Origin: Martelella mediterranea
GTDB taxonomy: Bacteria > Pseudomonadota > Alphaproteobacteria > Rhizobiales > Rhizobiaceae
Length of the DNA stretch: 34,010 nucleotides
Direction: 5' to 3'
Assembly (NCBI RefSeq): GCF_004342225.1
Contig: NZ_SMAR01000038.1
Span: forward strand, 1 to 34,010
Shown: positions 9,409 to 18,173 of the stretch, in pieces
Numbering within the stretch: position 1 is the stretch's first letter
Layout: each line of letters opens with the position of its first letter
Made by a program: the position numbers and the translations under genes
Notes under the pieces: model-generated
What the model saw: the letters and a program-made list of their open reading frames with translations, nothing else
What the model was told of the DNA's origin: nothing
Database searches by the model: none

Positions 9409-9470
9409 GTAGACCGTTATACGTAGACTGTTCTACAAAATCAGTTGATTTGCAAGAGTGAACCGGTCTA
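9409..9470. promoter_or_regulatory. Three LacI-like operator copies between rhamnosidase operon and its regulator
   Basis: Three 12-base sites each match the palindrome TAGACCGGTCTA at 10 of 12 positions: TAGACCGTTATA (9410-9421), TAGACTGTTCTA (9424-9435) and TGAACCGGTCTA (9459-9470). The first two lie in tandem 14 bases apart; the third is 35 bases further, inside the regulator leader. A palindrome centred on C-G is the usual form of a LacI-family operator. The position between the divergent rhamnosidase operon and lacI-type gene suggests repression of the operon and autoregulation. Confidence 0.75.
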
Positions 9471-9504
9471 TTTTTTCACAACACTGATTTCTGAAAGGAT
9501 TTTC

Positions 9505-10521
9505 ATGGACAAGCCCGCCCGCGCCAGTCGCGTTACAATCCGCACAGTGGCGGCGGATGCCGGGGTGTCGGTGGCAGCCGTCTCTAAAGTTCTGCGCAAT
9601 GCCTATGGCGTAAGCGATTCACTGAAACAGAAAGTCATGACGTCCATCGACAAGCTTGGCTACCGGCCGAGCACGGCGGCGCGTGGCATGCGCGGGCGCA
9701 CATTCACGATTGGCGTTTTGCTTGTCGGGATGGATAACCCTTTCCTGCCGCCACTTGTCAGCAGTTTTAAACAGGCAATGGGCAAAGAAGGCTACAACAC
9801 GCTGATCGGCGTGGGCGAAGCCCGCACGCATGTGGAAAGTGCCTTGATTGATTCCATGATCGACATGCGTATCGACGGACTGCTTCTCATCGCGCCGCGG
9901 ATCAGCGGAGCGACACTTGATCACTATGCCGGGCAGGTCCCGATATCGGTGATCGGCCACCATGAGAATACGGCCAAAACCTTCGATACAACCAATGTTG
10001 ACGATTTTTCAGGAGGCCGCGCGGCCACGGAGGCGCTGATAAAAAAGGGCTACCGGGACATCGCCATGCTCTGCCTGAAACACAGCAAACGCCGCGATGG
10101 TGAGGTCTGGTACGAACGCGAACGCGGATATCATGCAGCAATGCAGGAAGCCGGGCTTGAGAATTTTTCCCGCATTGTCCGGATTGCGGAACGCCCGGAC
10201 GAGATGCAGCCGCAGCTTCTGACGTTACTGGAAGAGCCCGGACGACCGGAAGCCTTTTTCTGCTGGAGCGATATTCACGGTGTACCGCTGATCAACGCAG
10301 CCCGTATGAAGGGGCTGCGCATTCCCGGTGATCTCGGACTGATCAGCTATGACAATACAGCCCCAGCCGGTCTGCCCCTGATCGGCTTGGCAAGTATAGA
10401 CCAGAACCCCACGATACTGGGGCAATGCGCGGCAGATCAGCTCCTCTCCCGGCTCAAGGGACGCGCAGAGGCCTCCCATGCAGTAATCGAACCCGAGCTG
10501 ATCATCCGTAAAAGTTTCTGA
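9505..10521 (+). CDS. LacI-family transcriptional regulator
   Basis: DNA-binding repressor, 338 aa. The N-terminal helix-turn-helix reads VTIRTVAADAGVSVAAVSKVLRN and the hinge helix is in LGYRPSTAARGMRG; the periplasmic-binding-protein-like sensor domain follows (TIGVLLVGMDNPFLPPLVSSF, GLISYDNTAPAGLPLIGLASIDQNP). The ATG at 9505 is preferred over an in-frame upstream start at 9445 because AAAGGA lies in front of it and the upstream extension does not match the family. It is divergent from the rhamnosidase/ABC operon, which it most likely controls; the inducer is probably a rhamnoside or its breakdown product. Confidence 0.93.
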   Translation: MDKPARASRVTIRTVAADAGVSVAAVSKVLRNAYGVSDSLKQKVMTSIDKLGYRPSTAARGMRGRTFTIGVLLVGMDNPFLPPLVSSFKQAMGKEGYNTLIGVGEARTHVESALIDSMIDMRIDGLLLIAPRISGATLDHYAGQVPISVIGHHENTAKTFDTTNVDDFSGGRAATEALIKKGYRDIAMLCLKHSKRRDGEVWYERERGYHAAMQEAGLENFSRIVRIAERPDEMQPQLLTLLEEPGRPEAFFCWSDIHGVPLINAARMKGLRIPGDLGLISYDNTAPAGLPLIGLASIDQNPTILGQCAADQLLSRLKGRAEASHAVIEPELIIRKSF

Positions 10522-10538
10522 GACTTGCAACCTCAGTA

Positions 10539-10561
10539 AATATGATATTTACAGTCATATT
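10539..10561. promoter_or_regulatory. Candidate RirA IRO box upstream of AraC regulator
   Basis: AATATGA and TCATATT form a perfect seven-base inverted repeat separated by nine bases, containing the core TGA-N9-TCA at 10543-10557. That core is the published consensus of the iron-responsive operator bound by RirA in Rhizobiales. It lies in an AT-rich stretch between the LacI gene and the AraC regulator of the siderophore block, so iron repression of the regulator is inferred. Confidence 0.55.
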
Positions 10562-10709
10562 AAATATTCAACGGTGACGAATATGAAGCTACAGCATCGT
10601 GCTTTGGGCATCCGAATGGATGCACGGCGCTCTAATGCCTGTATTCGCTCAGCCTTAAATCGTGTTTCCGGCGCAGATTTGCTGCGGCGAAAAAGCAGTG
10701 GTGTTTGAC

Positions 10710-11612
10710 ATGGGCTTTCAACCTTCCATGACCTGGCATACGGAGGGCATCCACCCGGTTGCACCGGCTCAGTGGCGCCAGCTTGATGGTCTGATGAGTG
10801 TCTGCTGGGATGCGGAAGGCGCGACCGGGGCACATGCCTACTACCGTTCACCAAACCCCAGAATCGTGATCTTCTTTAACGATGTTTCAGCATCCATCCG
10901 GATGTCGAACCGGCAAGGTGGCATCGGCAAGGATGACCGCCCGCTGACACGGGCGATTTATGTGCCGGCAGGCATGCCGATGTGGACGCAGTTTATTGCG
11001 TCACACAGGTTCTCACACCTCGACCTGCATCTGCATGAAGATCGGCTGCTTCGTTTTCTCGCACCATCTGTCGGCTCGTCTGTCGCCCGCACCATTTTAC
11101 GCCGCCCGGTCGAGATCCAGGATATCGGACCAATCGAACCGCTTGCGCGCATGATCGCCGATGAAGTGGTCCACCCCAGCCGGCATCCGGTCTATGCCGA
11201 AAGCCTTGTCGGGGCCGTCGCGGCAGCATTGCTAGACATTCCTGCCGATAGCGGCGAAAAAGGTGCCGACGGGCGGATCACGAAAGCCCAGATGAAACGG
11301 CTGCTGTCTGCCATTGAAGGGAAAAGTGATTTTCGCATGAGCGTAGCAGATATGGCGGATACGGTCGGGCTTTCCGAAAGCTGGTTTTCTACAGCCTTCA
11401 GACAGACCACCGGGAAGACGCCTTTGCAGTGGCAGCTTAGCAAACGCATTGAACGCGCGCAGAACCTTCTTGTTTCGACCAGCCTCAGCGTTGCAGATGT
11501 TGCCGCACAGCTCGGCTTTTCCGATCAGGCGCACCTGACGAAGGTTTTCCGGCAGGTCACCGGAGAAACGCCCGCAGCCTGGCGGCGGGCGCAATTGCTT
11601 CAGTACCGTTGA
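10710..11612 (+). CDS. AraC-family transcriptional regulator of siderophore uptake
   Basis: About 300 aa. The C-terminal double helix-turn-helix is clear: FRMSVADMADTVGLSESWFSTAFRQTTGKTPLQWQLSKRIERAQNLL, then SVADVAAQLGFSDQAHLTKVFRQVTGETPAAWRR. The N-terminal part is a divergent sensor domain. The layout matches PchR-like regulators that activate a neighbouring TonB-dependent receptor when its siderophore is present. It converges on the receptor gene, 57 bases away. GTG starts at 10662, 10698 and 10701 are also in frame and no candidate has a strong ribosome site, so the N-terminus is uncertain. An IRO-like box sits about 150 bases upstream. Confidence 0.9.
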   Translation: MGFQPSMTWHTEGIHPVAPAQWRQLDGLMSVCWDAEGATGAHAYYRSPNPRIVIFFNDVSASIRMSNRQGGIGKDDRPLTRAIYVPAGMPMWTQFIASHRFSHLDLHLHEDRLLRFLAPSVGSSVARTILRRPVEIQDIGPIEPLARMIADEVVHPSRHPVYAESLVGAVAAALLDIPADSGEKGADGRITKAQMKRLLSAIEGKSDFRMSVADMADTVGLSESWFSTAFRQTTGKTPLQWQLSKRIERAQNLLVSTSLSVADVAAQLGFSDQAHLTKVFRQVTGETPAAWRRAQLLQYR

Positions 11613-11669
11613 GCGGCACCGACCGGATTTGCGGATCCGACCAGTGCCTTGCTGCATCTTGTCAGACCG

Positions 11670-13814
11670 TCACCAGGTCTGGCGCAACGTTGCATAAACG
11701 GCGCGCCCCTGATTGTACCAGTCTGCACCATAGCCGCCGTAAGCGATGTATTTTTCATTGAACAGATTGGTCGCATTGACCTGGAATGTCGTATTTTCCG
11801 CAACCTGATAGGTGAATGCTGCATCGAAGGTGATGTTGGGATCAGAAGAAATCGCGTTGTCTTCCGCGAAATAGTAAGAGCTCTGATAACGTGCACCAAG
11901 CCCGAATGTCATATCGCCGCGGCGGCCCTCACCTTCAAGCTTGTAATCCACCCAGAGCGACGCAACATTGTTGGGAACGAAGGAAAGCTGGTTGCCGACA
12001 TTTCCACTCGTCCCGTCCTCGACAATATCGGACATCATGTAGGAATAGGCGGCTGTGAAGCTGATATTGTTCATCAGCTCGGCCTTTGCTTCCAGATCAA
12101 CACCGCGAACACGGGATTTGCCGATGGTTTCCTGCATGTTCGTTGCCGGATTGGTGACGGTGATATTATCCTTTGTGAGGTCATAAACCGAAGCACTCAA
12201 CAGCGCCGGAAACGCAAGCGGTGCGTATTTTACGCCGACTTCGTACTGTTCGCCGCGTTCCGGATCCACACCGAGCGATGGCGGAGCAACAGACTGCGCA
12301 TAGCTGGCATAGGTCGAAACCTCATCGGTCACTCTGTATGTCAGTCCGGCACGGGCGGTAAACTCGCTGAAATCTCCGCTTTCGCTGATCCCGGTCAGCT
12401 TGTTGCGCTGCTTCAGATCCAGCCAGTCATTACGCAGGCCGACGCTGGCGATCACCTTGTCGGCAAACGTCAGCTCCTGCTGCAGATAAAGCGATGTGGT
12501 TTTCTGCTCGTTCTTCCGGCTCTGATATGGCCCTGAATAATTCGGTCCGCCTGAGTAGACAGGATTGGTCCAGTCGATCCCGGGCGCAGGCGCATAATAG
12601 GTATCACTTGAACCGGAATAGGTGTCGTACTGAAGGCCTGCCAATGTGCGGCTGTCAACATTTTCGAACGACGTATCATACTGGAAATGCGCATCGATGA
12701 CGAAATCGTCGTATGAGCTGTCATTGCCGTAGTAATACCGGTCGGCGATGGTGTCGCCATCATTCACCATCTCATACACATAGGCGTAGCCAAAGCCGGT
12801 ATCGGCATTGGTGTAACGCGCTTTCGAGCTGAAGCTCAGTCCCGACCCGAAGTCATGGTCGAACATCCAGGTGACGGTATTCCGGTTTACATCATTGTAG
12901 TTATAGTCCGGCTCACCGAGGAAGAAGCTGCGGTCAAAATCCGATCCGATGGGATGACCGCCGCCACCGGGCGTGCCTTTTGTATCGAGATAGTCATAGA
13001 TCAGCGTCATGCGCGTCGCATCAGAAGGGCGCCAGGTGAAGCCACCCATGACGAAGGTCTCGTCATCTCTGGAGTAGTCATATTCTGCATCTGCATTCCG
13101 GAATTTACCGGTCAGACGATATGACAGCGTATCGTCTTCAGTCAGGTTATCACCAAAGTCGAACCCGGCCTCGGCGTGACTGAAAGAGCCGCCGGTAACA
13201 TAGGCCTCTCCAAAACGCTCACGTTTCGGTTGCTTGGAAACGTAATTAACCGTTCCACCGGGATCCGAGACACCATAAATGGTTGAATCTGCGCCCTTCA
13301 GCACCTCGACACGTTCAAAGGCGTAAGGTTCCTCACGCACGCCGCCAAAGGCTGAGCCAAGCGGCAGGCCATCACGATAGGTATAGGCATCGAAGCCGCG
13401 GATTTTGAAAAAATCAAAGCGGTCGTCCGAACCATAGAAATCAGTTGTGACACCGGCGGTATAGTCAAGCACCTGCTCAACTGTCTGGGCATCACGCTGC
13501 TGGATTTCTTTTGCCGTAATCACCGAAACCGAAGCCGGAATATCGAGAATATTCTGAGAAAGACGCCCACCTCCGGAGCTTCCAAGCGCAACAATGGAGT
13601 TGGCGTCGTTATCGCCATAGGCATTGAGGTCGATATAAACCGGCTCAAGGACTGTCGTATCGGCATCAGAAGAAACAGGCGCAGAAGCGGTGATCTGATC
13701 CTGTGCCAGAAGTGTGGTCGGGGTTGCGGCCAGCGCGGTACAGCCCAGAAGAACAGCCGCCCTGTATCCAAGTGTTGATCGCTCGTCGTGTTTTTTGTTC
13801 TTTGGGTGATCCAT
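11670..13814 (-). CDS. TonB-dependent siderophore receptor
   Basis: Outer-membrane beta-barrel receptor, about 714 aa, for a ferric siderophore. A signal peptide ends near TTLLAQDQ; a TonB-box-like TTVLEPVYID follows. The plug domain shows ILDIPASVSVITAKEIQQRDAQTVEQVLDYTAGV and ERVEVLKGADSTIYGVSDPGGTVNYVSKQP, typical of FhuA/FpvA-like receptors. The barrel carries TARAGLTYRVTDEVSTYASYAQS and QYEVGVKY, and the chain ends in LRQTW, whose terminal aromatic residue fits outer-membrane insertion. An in-frame TTG at 13829 is less likely than the ATG at 13814. It is divergent from the FepBDGC-like operon across 256 bases. The siderophore cannot be named. Confidence 0.93.
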   Translation of the reverse strand: MDHPKNKKHDERSTLGYRAAVLLGCTALAATPTTLLAQDQITASAPVSSDADTTVLEPVYIDLNAYGDNDANSIVALGSSGGGRLSQNILDIPASVSVITAKEIQQRDAQTVEQVLDYTAGVTTDFYGSDDRFDFFKIRGFDAYTYRDGLPLGSAFGGVREEPYAFERVEVLKGADSTIYGVSDPGGTVNYVSKQPKRERFGEAYVTGGSFSHAEAGFDFGDNLTEDDTLSYRLTGKFRNADAEYDYSRDDETFVMGGFTWRPSDATRMTLIYDYLDTKGTPGGGGHPIGSDFDRSFFLGEPDYNYNDVNRNTVTWMFDHDFGSGLSFSSKARYTNADTGFGYAYVYEMVNDGDTIADRYYYGNDSSYDDFVIDAHFQYDTSFENVDSRTLAGLQYDTYSGSSDTYYAPAPGIDWTNPVYSGGPNYSGPYQSRKNEQKTTSLYLQQELTFADKVIASVGLRNDWLDLKQRNKLTGISESGDFSEFTARAGLTYRVTDEVSTYASYAQSVAPPSLGVDPERGEQYEVGVKYAPLAFPALLSASVYDLTKDNITVTNPATNMQETIGKSRVRGVDLEAKAELMNNISFTAAYSYMMSDIVEDGTSGNVGNQLSFVPNNVASLWVDYKLEGEGRRGDMTFGLGARYQSSYYFAEDNAISSDPNITFDAAFTYQVAENTTFQVNATNLFNEKYIAYGGYGADWYNQGRAVYATLRQTW

Positions 13815-14028
13815 CTTCAGATTCCGCAAATTGATATCAGATTATGCAGCGCCGGGTTTTCAGCACACCGTCTTGGCAGTGGTCATAGAAGCGCCACGTT
13901 CTGCCTGTCATTAACTTGATTGATTTTGTCTAGTATTGTAATTTTCCCGGTATTTGTAGGATTCCCCTGAAACTTCGGCTCTGCCATCCGGCGTGACCGC
14001 GACGAAGCTTGACCTCTTTTTCTGAACA

Positions 14029-14043
14029 TGAAACTAGAAGTCA
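14029..14043. promoter_or_regulatory. Possible IRO box upstream of FepB-like gene
   Basis: TGA-AACTAGAAG-TCA matches the TGA-N9-TCA core and ends 27 bases before the ATG at 14071. The arms do not extend beyond the core, so a chance match is quite possible in this 256-base region. Its place in a siderophore operon leader is the main support. Confidence 0.3.
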
Positions 14044-14070
14044 ACTTTTATCCATCTTCATGGGGTCGCC

Positions 14071-15063
14071 ATGCTGCGCTTTTTATCTGTGTTGACCATT
14101 GCCATTGGACTACCGCTTTTTGCAGCGGGCATCGTTCAGGCGGGCGAAAAGCTGGACGAGCCGATCACAATAGAGCACGCCTTCGGAACCACGGTCATCA
14201 CTGAAAAGCCGGAGCGTGTGGCGACTGTTGCCTGGGGCAATCATGAAGTGCCTCTGGCACTGGGCGTTGTGCCGGTTGGCTTTGCGGCGGCCAATTTCGG
14301 CGATGATGATGGTGACGGAGTGCTACCCTGGGTCGCAGAGCGGCTTGATGAACTGGATGCCGAAACACCGGTTCTTTTCGATGAGGGGGACGGGATTGAT
14401 TTTGAAGCCGTGGCGGCTGTGAAACCTGACGTGATCCTTGCTGCCTATTCCGGACTGAGCCAGTCGGACTACGATACCCTCAGCCAGATCGCTCCGGTTG
14501 TCGCTTATCCGGATTCCCCGTGGTCTACCAGTTGGCGCGACGTTATCCGCATGAACAGCGCCGGCCTTGGAATGCCGGAAGAAGGCGAAAAGCTGATTGC
14601 GAAAATCGAATCCGAAATTGCTGCAGAGGTCGCCCGCTATCCGGGGCTTGCGGGTAAAAAGGCAATGTTCATTACCCATCTGGACCCAACCGATCTCAGC
14701 GTCATCAATTTCTATACCACGCATGACACGCGTGTTCAGTTCTTCCACGATCTTGGGCTTGAAACCCCCCAAAGTGTTGCCGAAGCGTCGAAAGACGGTC
14801 GTTTCTCCGGCTCGGTCAGCGTTGAACGGATCGATGCATTCAACGACGTCGACATCGTGGTCACTTATGGCAATGACACGCTCGTAAAAGCATTGAAAAA
14901 CAATCCGCTCTTCAAGCGCATGCCCGCCGTGCAAAACAATGCCATTGTGACACTGGGGCGTAACCCGCTGGGCACGGCAGCGAACCCCACGCCGCTTTCA
15001 ATCTCGTGGGTTCTGGAAGATTATGTCGCGCTTCTGGCCGAGGCTGCCGGCACAGAACAATGA
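14071..15063 (+). CDS. Iron-siderophore ABC transporter substrate-binding protein (FepB/FecB-like)
   Basis: Periplasmic binding protein, 330 aa. The signal peptide MLRFLSVLTIAIGLPLFAAGIVQA is followed by TIEHAFGTTVITEKPERVATVAWGNHEVPLALGVVPVG, the standard start of this family; VAAVKPDVILAAYSGLSQSDYDTLSQIAPVVAYP and a C-terminal SWVLEDYVALLAEAAG also fit. The segment FGDDDGDGVLPWV is often seen in actinobacterial and alphaproteobacterial members. The last four bases are shared with the permease start (ATGA at 15060). It is the first gene of a four-gene operon serving the receptor on the other side of the shared promoter. Confidence 0.92.
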   Translation: MLRFLSVLTIAIGLPLFAAGIVQAGEKLDEPITIEHAFGTTVITEKPERVATVAWGNHEVPLALGVVPVGFAAANFGDDDGDGVLPWVAERLDELDAETPVLFDEGDGIDFEAVAAVKPDVILAAYSGLSQSDYDTLSQIAPVVAYPDSPWSTSWRDVIRMNSAGLGMPEEGEKLIAKIESEIAAEVARYPGLAGKKAMFITHLDPTDLSVINFYTTHDTRVQFFHDLGLETPQSVAEASKDGRFSGSVSVERIDAFNDVDIVVTYGNDTLVKALKNNPLFKRMPAVQNNAIVTLGRNPLGTAANPTPLSISWVLEDYVALLAEAAGTEQ

Positions 15064-16106
15064 ACGGTACCGCGTTCCAGCCAACACAAATGCACAGCAT
15101 TACCGGATACCGTTCACCCGGCAGAAAACTTGTCTGGCTTGTTGTGATGCTTGTTATTCTGGTGCTGCTGATGGTGGCCTCGCTGGCTATCGGCGCACGC
15201 CCCGTAAGTGTCTCTGATATCGCCGGTGCGCTTGCAGGGCATGCACAGTCGATCGGCGAAGCCGTGGTTACGATGCGCATTCCACGCACGGTGCTTGGCG
15301 TTCTGGCTGGCGCGGCGCTGGGGCTATCCGGGGCGCTGATGCAGGGGATGACACGCAATCCACTGGCAGACCCCGGCATTTTCGGCGTGAACATGGGCGC
15401 ATCGCTGGCTGTTGTCATTGGTGTGGCCTGGTTCGGAATCGTTTCTTCTGCAGCCTATATCTGGACCGCTATCTTCGGCGCCGGTGTCACGGCTGTCTTT
15501 GTGTTTCTTGTCGGTTCGCTCGGGCGCGGCGGCGCAACCCCGCTGAAACTGACACTGGCTGGCGCGGCAACATCGATTGCATTTGCGTCTCTGGTCATGG
15601 CTATCGTGCTGCCCCGCGGTGATATCGCTGGCGGTATCCGCGCATGGCAGATCGGAGGCATTGGCGGTGCGACCTTTGCCCGCATTTTGCCTGTTCTTCC
15701 GTTTCTTCTGGCTGGTCTGACGCTGGCCATGATCTCGGCCCGCAAGCTCAATGCCCTGGCGCTTGGCGATGAACTGGCCGCGGGGCTGGGGGAAAATGTC
15801 GCGGTCGGACGGGGACTGGCGGCCGTTTCAGCCGTGTTGTTGTGTGGCGCAACCACCGCGATATGCGGCCCGATCGGTTTTGTCGGCCTTGTCGTGCCCC
15901 ATATCTGCCGCCTGCTCATTGGCGTCGATCACCGCTGGCTGCTTCCATTCTCCGCACTTGGTGGAGCCGCCCTGCTGCTTGCCAGCGATATTGCCGGACG
16001 GCTGGCCGCCCGCCCCGGTGAAGTCGATGTTGGCATTGTCACCGCCTTGATAGGCGGCCCTTTCTTTATCTGGATTGTCCGGCGTCAGCAGGTGCGTGAA
16101 CTGTGA
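15060..16106 (+). CDS. FecCD-family siderophore ABC transporter permease (FepD-like)
   Basis: Inner-membrane permease, 348 aa from the ATG that overlaps the binding-protein stop; a start at 15090 is also possible. The TRIPRTVLGVLAGAALGLSGALMQGMTRNPLADPGIFGVNMGAS-like region (residues about 75-115) and ICGPIGFVGLVVPHICRLLIG near 275 are family landmarks. It probably pairs with the second permease in a heterodimer. Its stop overlaps the GTG of the next gene by four bases. Confidence 0.93.
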   Translation: MNGTAFQPTQMHSITGYRSPGRKLVWLVVMLVILVLLMVASLAIGARPVSVSDIAGALAGHAQSIGEAVVTMRIPRTVLGVLAGAALGLSGALMQGMTRNPLADPGIFGVNMGASLAVVIGVAWFGIVSSAAYIWTAIFGAGVTAVFVFLVGSLGRGGATPLKLTLAGAATSIAFASLVMAIVLPRGDIAGGIRAWQIGGIGGATFARILPVLPFLLAGLTLAMISARKLNALALGDELAAGLGENVAVGRGLAAVSAVLLCGATTAICGPIGFVGLVVPHICRLLIGVDHRWLLPFSALGGAALLLASDIAGRLAARPGEVDVGIVTALIGGPFFIWIVRRQQVREL

Positions 16107-17143
16107 GCGACACTTTTCATAAAGCCGTAGCCATTGCCGCAAGGCGAACGCAACAACGGCGAAAACGCAACGCACGCATGGTGATACTTACTGCCATACT
16201 TGGAATGATGTTTGCACTGACGCTGATGCTGGGCCAATCATTCACACCGCCCGGTGACGTCATCGCCGTTTTGCTGGGGGAAGAGGTGCCCGGCGCTGCA
16301 TTCACAGTTGGCCAGTTGCGCCTGCCACGCGCTGTCATGGCGGTTCTTTCCGGTCTCAGCTTCGGGCTTGGCGGTGTTGCCTTTCAGATCATGCTGCGCA
16401 ATCCACTGGCCAGCCCTGACATTATCGGGATCAGCGCCGGCGCCAGTGCGGCCGCTGTCTTTGCCATTGTCGTTTTATCGCTGAGCGGACCGGCGGTGGC
16501 TGTTTTTGCTGTTGTCGCTGGCCTTGGAGTAGCCCTTCTGGTCTATGGTCTCGCATTTAAAAATGGCGTGGCAGGAACACGGCTGATCCTGATCGGTATC
16601 GGCGTTTCAGCGATGCTTGAAAGCATCATTGCCTACATTCTTTCTCTGGCGCCGATGTGGGATCTCCAAGCTGCCATGCGCTGGCTCACCGGCAGTCTCA
16701 ATGGTGCAAGCCTCAGCCAGGCGATGCCGGTTTTGTGCAGTCTCATTGTCTTCGGTGGCCTGCTGTTAGGCCAAAGCCGCGATCTGGAAACACTTCGTCT
16801 TGGCGATGACGCCGCATCAGCCCTCGGCGTCAATGTCAGACGGACGCGATTACTCGTGATCATCACGGCCGTTGGCCTCATCGCGGTCGCAACGGCAGTC
16901 ACCGGGCCCATCGCCTTTGTTGCATTTCTGTCCGGGCCCATCGCAGCCCGGGTATTCGGCCAAAACGGCCCTCTCCTCTGGCCCGCCGCACTCACCGGTG
17001 CATGTCTCGTTCTGCTCGGCGACTACGCTGGCCAGTTCTGGCTGCCTGCCCGATATCCGGTTGGCGTGGTTACCGGGGCGCTTGGTGCCCCTTATCTCAT
17101 TTATCTCATCATCAGAGCTAACCGCTCAGGAGGTACGCTTTGA
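16103..17143 (+). CDS. FecCD-family siderophore ABC transporter permease (FepG-like)
   Basis: Second permease of the operon, 346 aa. A charged N-terminus (ARRTQQRRKRNARM) precedes the first membrane segment. The RLPRAVMAVLSGLSFGLGGVAFQIMLRNPLASPDIIGISAGAS region and GPIAFVAFLSGPIAARVFG show the FecCD fold. In the latter, SGPIA replaces the usual VPHIA, as is common in FepG-type partners. The GTG start overlaps the FepD-like stop (GTGA) and the gene overlaps the ATPase start by four bases. Confidence 0.92.
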   Translation: MSDTFHKAVAIAARRTQQRRKRNARMVILTAILGMMFALTLMLGQSFTPPGDVIAVLLGEEVPGAAFTVGQLRLPRAVMAVLSGLSFGLGGVAFQIMLRNPLASPDIIGISAGASAAAVFAIVVLSLSGPAVAVFAVVAGLGVALLVYGLAFKNGVAGTRLILIGIGVSAMLESIIAYILSLAPMWDLQAAMRWLTGSLNGASLSQAMPVLCSLIVFGGLLLGQSRDLETLRLGDDAASALGVNVRRTRLLVIITAVGLIAVATAVTGPIAFVAFLSGPIAARVFGQNGPLLWPAALTGACLVLLGDYAGQFWLPARYPVGVVTGALGAPYLIYLIIRANRSGGTL

Positions 17144-17946
17144 GTAAACTCAGGCTTGCAGCTGAAGACATCACAGCAGGCTATGGCGAAAGCGACATTC
17201 TCGAGAAGCTGAATTTTGAGGTACCAGCGGGAAAAGTTACAGCGATCGTCGGGGCCAATGCCTGTGGCAAATCGACCCTGCTGCGCACGCTCTCCAGACT
17301 TCTCACCCCCAGATCCGGCCGGGTCATGTTGGACGGTAAGGCTATACACAAAATGCCGACCAAAGCGCTGGCGCGCAGACTCGGCTTGCTGCCGCAGTCG
17401 CCTCTGGCCCCTGAAGGCATCACGGTTGCCGATCTGGTCAGCCGCGGGCGTCATCCCCATCAAGGCACCTTTGGCGGCTGGACGAAAGCCGATGATGAGG
17501 CCATCGCCACCGCGCTTGAAACCACAAAAACAGATACGCTGGCCGACCGGGCCGTGGATGAACTTTCCGGCGGACAGCGCCAGCGTGTCTGGATTGCCAT
17601 GGTGCTGGCGCAGCAGACCGATATGCTTCTGCTGGACGAACCGACCACGTTTCTCGATATCAGCCATCAGGTCGAGGTGCTCGACCTTCTGACCGACCTC
17701 AACCGCAAGAATAACACGACAATCGTAATGGTCCTGCACGACCTGAACCTTGCGGCACGCTATGCCGATCATCTGGTGGCCATGCGCGCTGGCAAGCTCC
17801 ATATTGCCGGTTCACCCGAAGAGGTTCTGACAGAGGCAATGGTTCGAGATGTTTTCGCTCTTGAGAGCAGGATCATCAGCGATCCCGTTTCCGGCAGGCC
17901 CATGATGGTCCCGATTGGCCGGCACTATTCGAACAGCGACCGGTAA
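17140..17946 (+). CDS. Siderophore ABC transporter ATP-binding protein (FepC-like)
   Basis: Cytoplasmic ATPase, 268 aa. Walker A GANACGKST (38-46), signature [10 protein letters not shown] (from 142), Walker B LLLDEP followed by TTFLDISHQVE, and switch histidine in VLHDLNLAARYAD (H200) are typical of FepC/FecE. The start is TTG, supported by a strong AGGAGG eight bases upstream and by overlap with the FepG-like stop (TTGA). It closes the binding protein-permease-permease-ATPase operon. Confidence 0.94.
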   Translation: MSKLRLAAEDITAGYGESDILEKLNFEVPAGKVTAIVGANACGKSTLLRTLSRLLTPRSGRVMLDGKAIHKMPTKALARRLGLLPQSPLAPEGITVADLVSRGRHPHQGTFGGWTKADDEAIATALETTKTDTLADRAVDELSGGQRQRVWIAMVLAQQTDMLLLDEPTTFLDISHQVEVLDLLTDLNRKNNTTIVMVLHDLNLAARYADHLVAMRAGKLHIAGSPEEVLTEAMVRDVFALESRIISDPVSGRPMMVPIGRHYSNSDR

Positions 17947-18077
17947 AGGCGTTCCTTTCGGGTACACGGCAAGTCCTATCGCGATCCTTTTTGGGATACC
18001 GCGCTTCGATGATGCCGCTCTTTTCCACGTAAAACGCGATGATTTCCCGGATTCTGTGGGAGATCGACTGAGGCACC

Positions 18078-18107
18078 TGCCCTGAAAAACAGGCATTTTC
18101 ATTTCTT
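18078..18107 (+). terminator. Rho-independent terminator after FepC-like gene
   Basis: TGCCCTG and CAGGCA pair around an AAAAA loop with one bulged C, and the stem is followed directly by TTTTCATTTCTT. It lies 130 bases past the ATPase stop and just before the GntR promoter, so it would end siderophore transcripts. The stem is short, so efficiency is uncertain. Confidence 0.5.
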
Positions 18108-18120
18108 GCCCGAAAATAGC

Positions 18121-18155
18121 TGTATATCTGATATACATGATATATAAGATATACA
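18121..18155. promoter_or_regulatory. Twin GntR operators
   Basis: TGTATATCTGATATACA (18121-18137) is a perfect 17-base palindrome with a single central base. A second site at 18139-18155, GATATATAAGATATACA, matches it at 13 of 17 positions, 18 bases centre to centre. The sites end 18 bases before the regulator start. FCD-type GntR regulators bind palindromes of this size, so autoregulation and control of the operon are inferred. Confidence 0.7.
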
Positions 18156-18173
18156 ACAACGATGGAGGCACAG

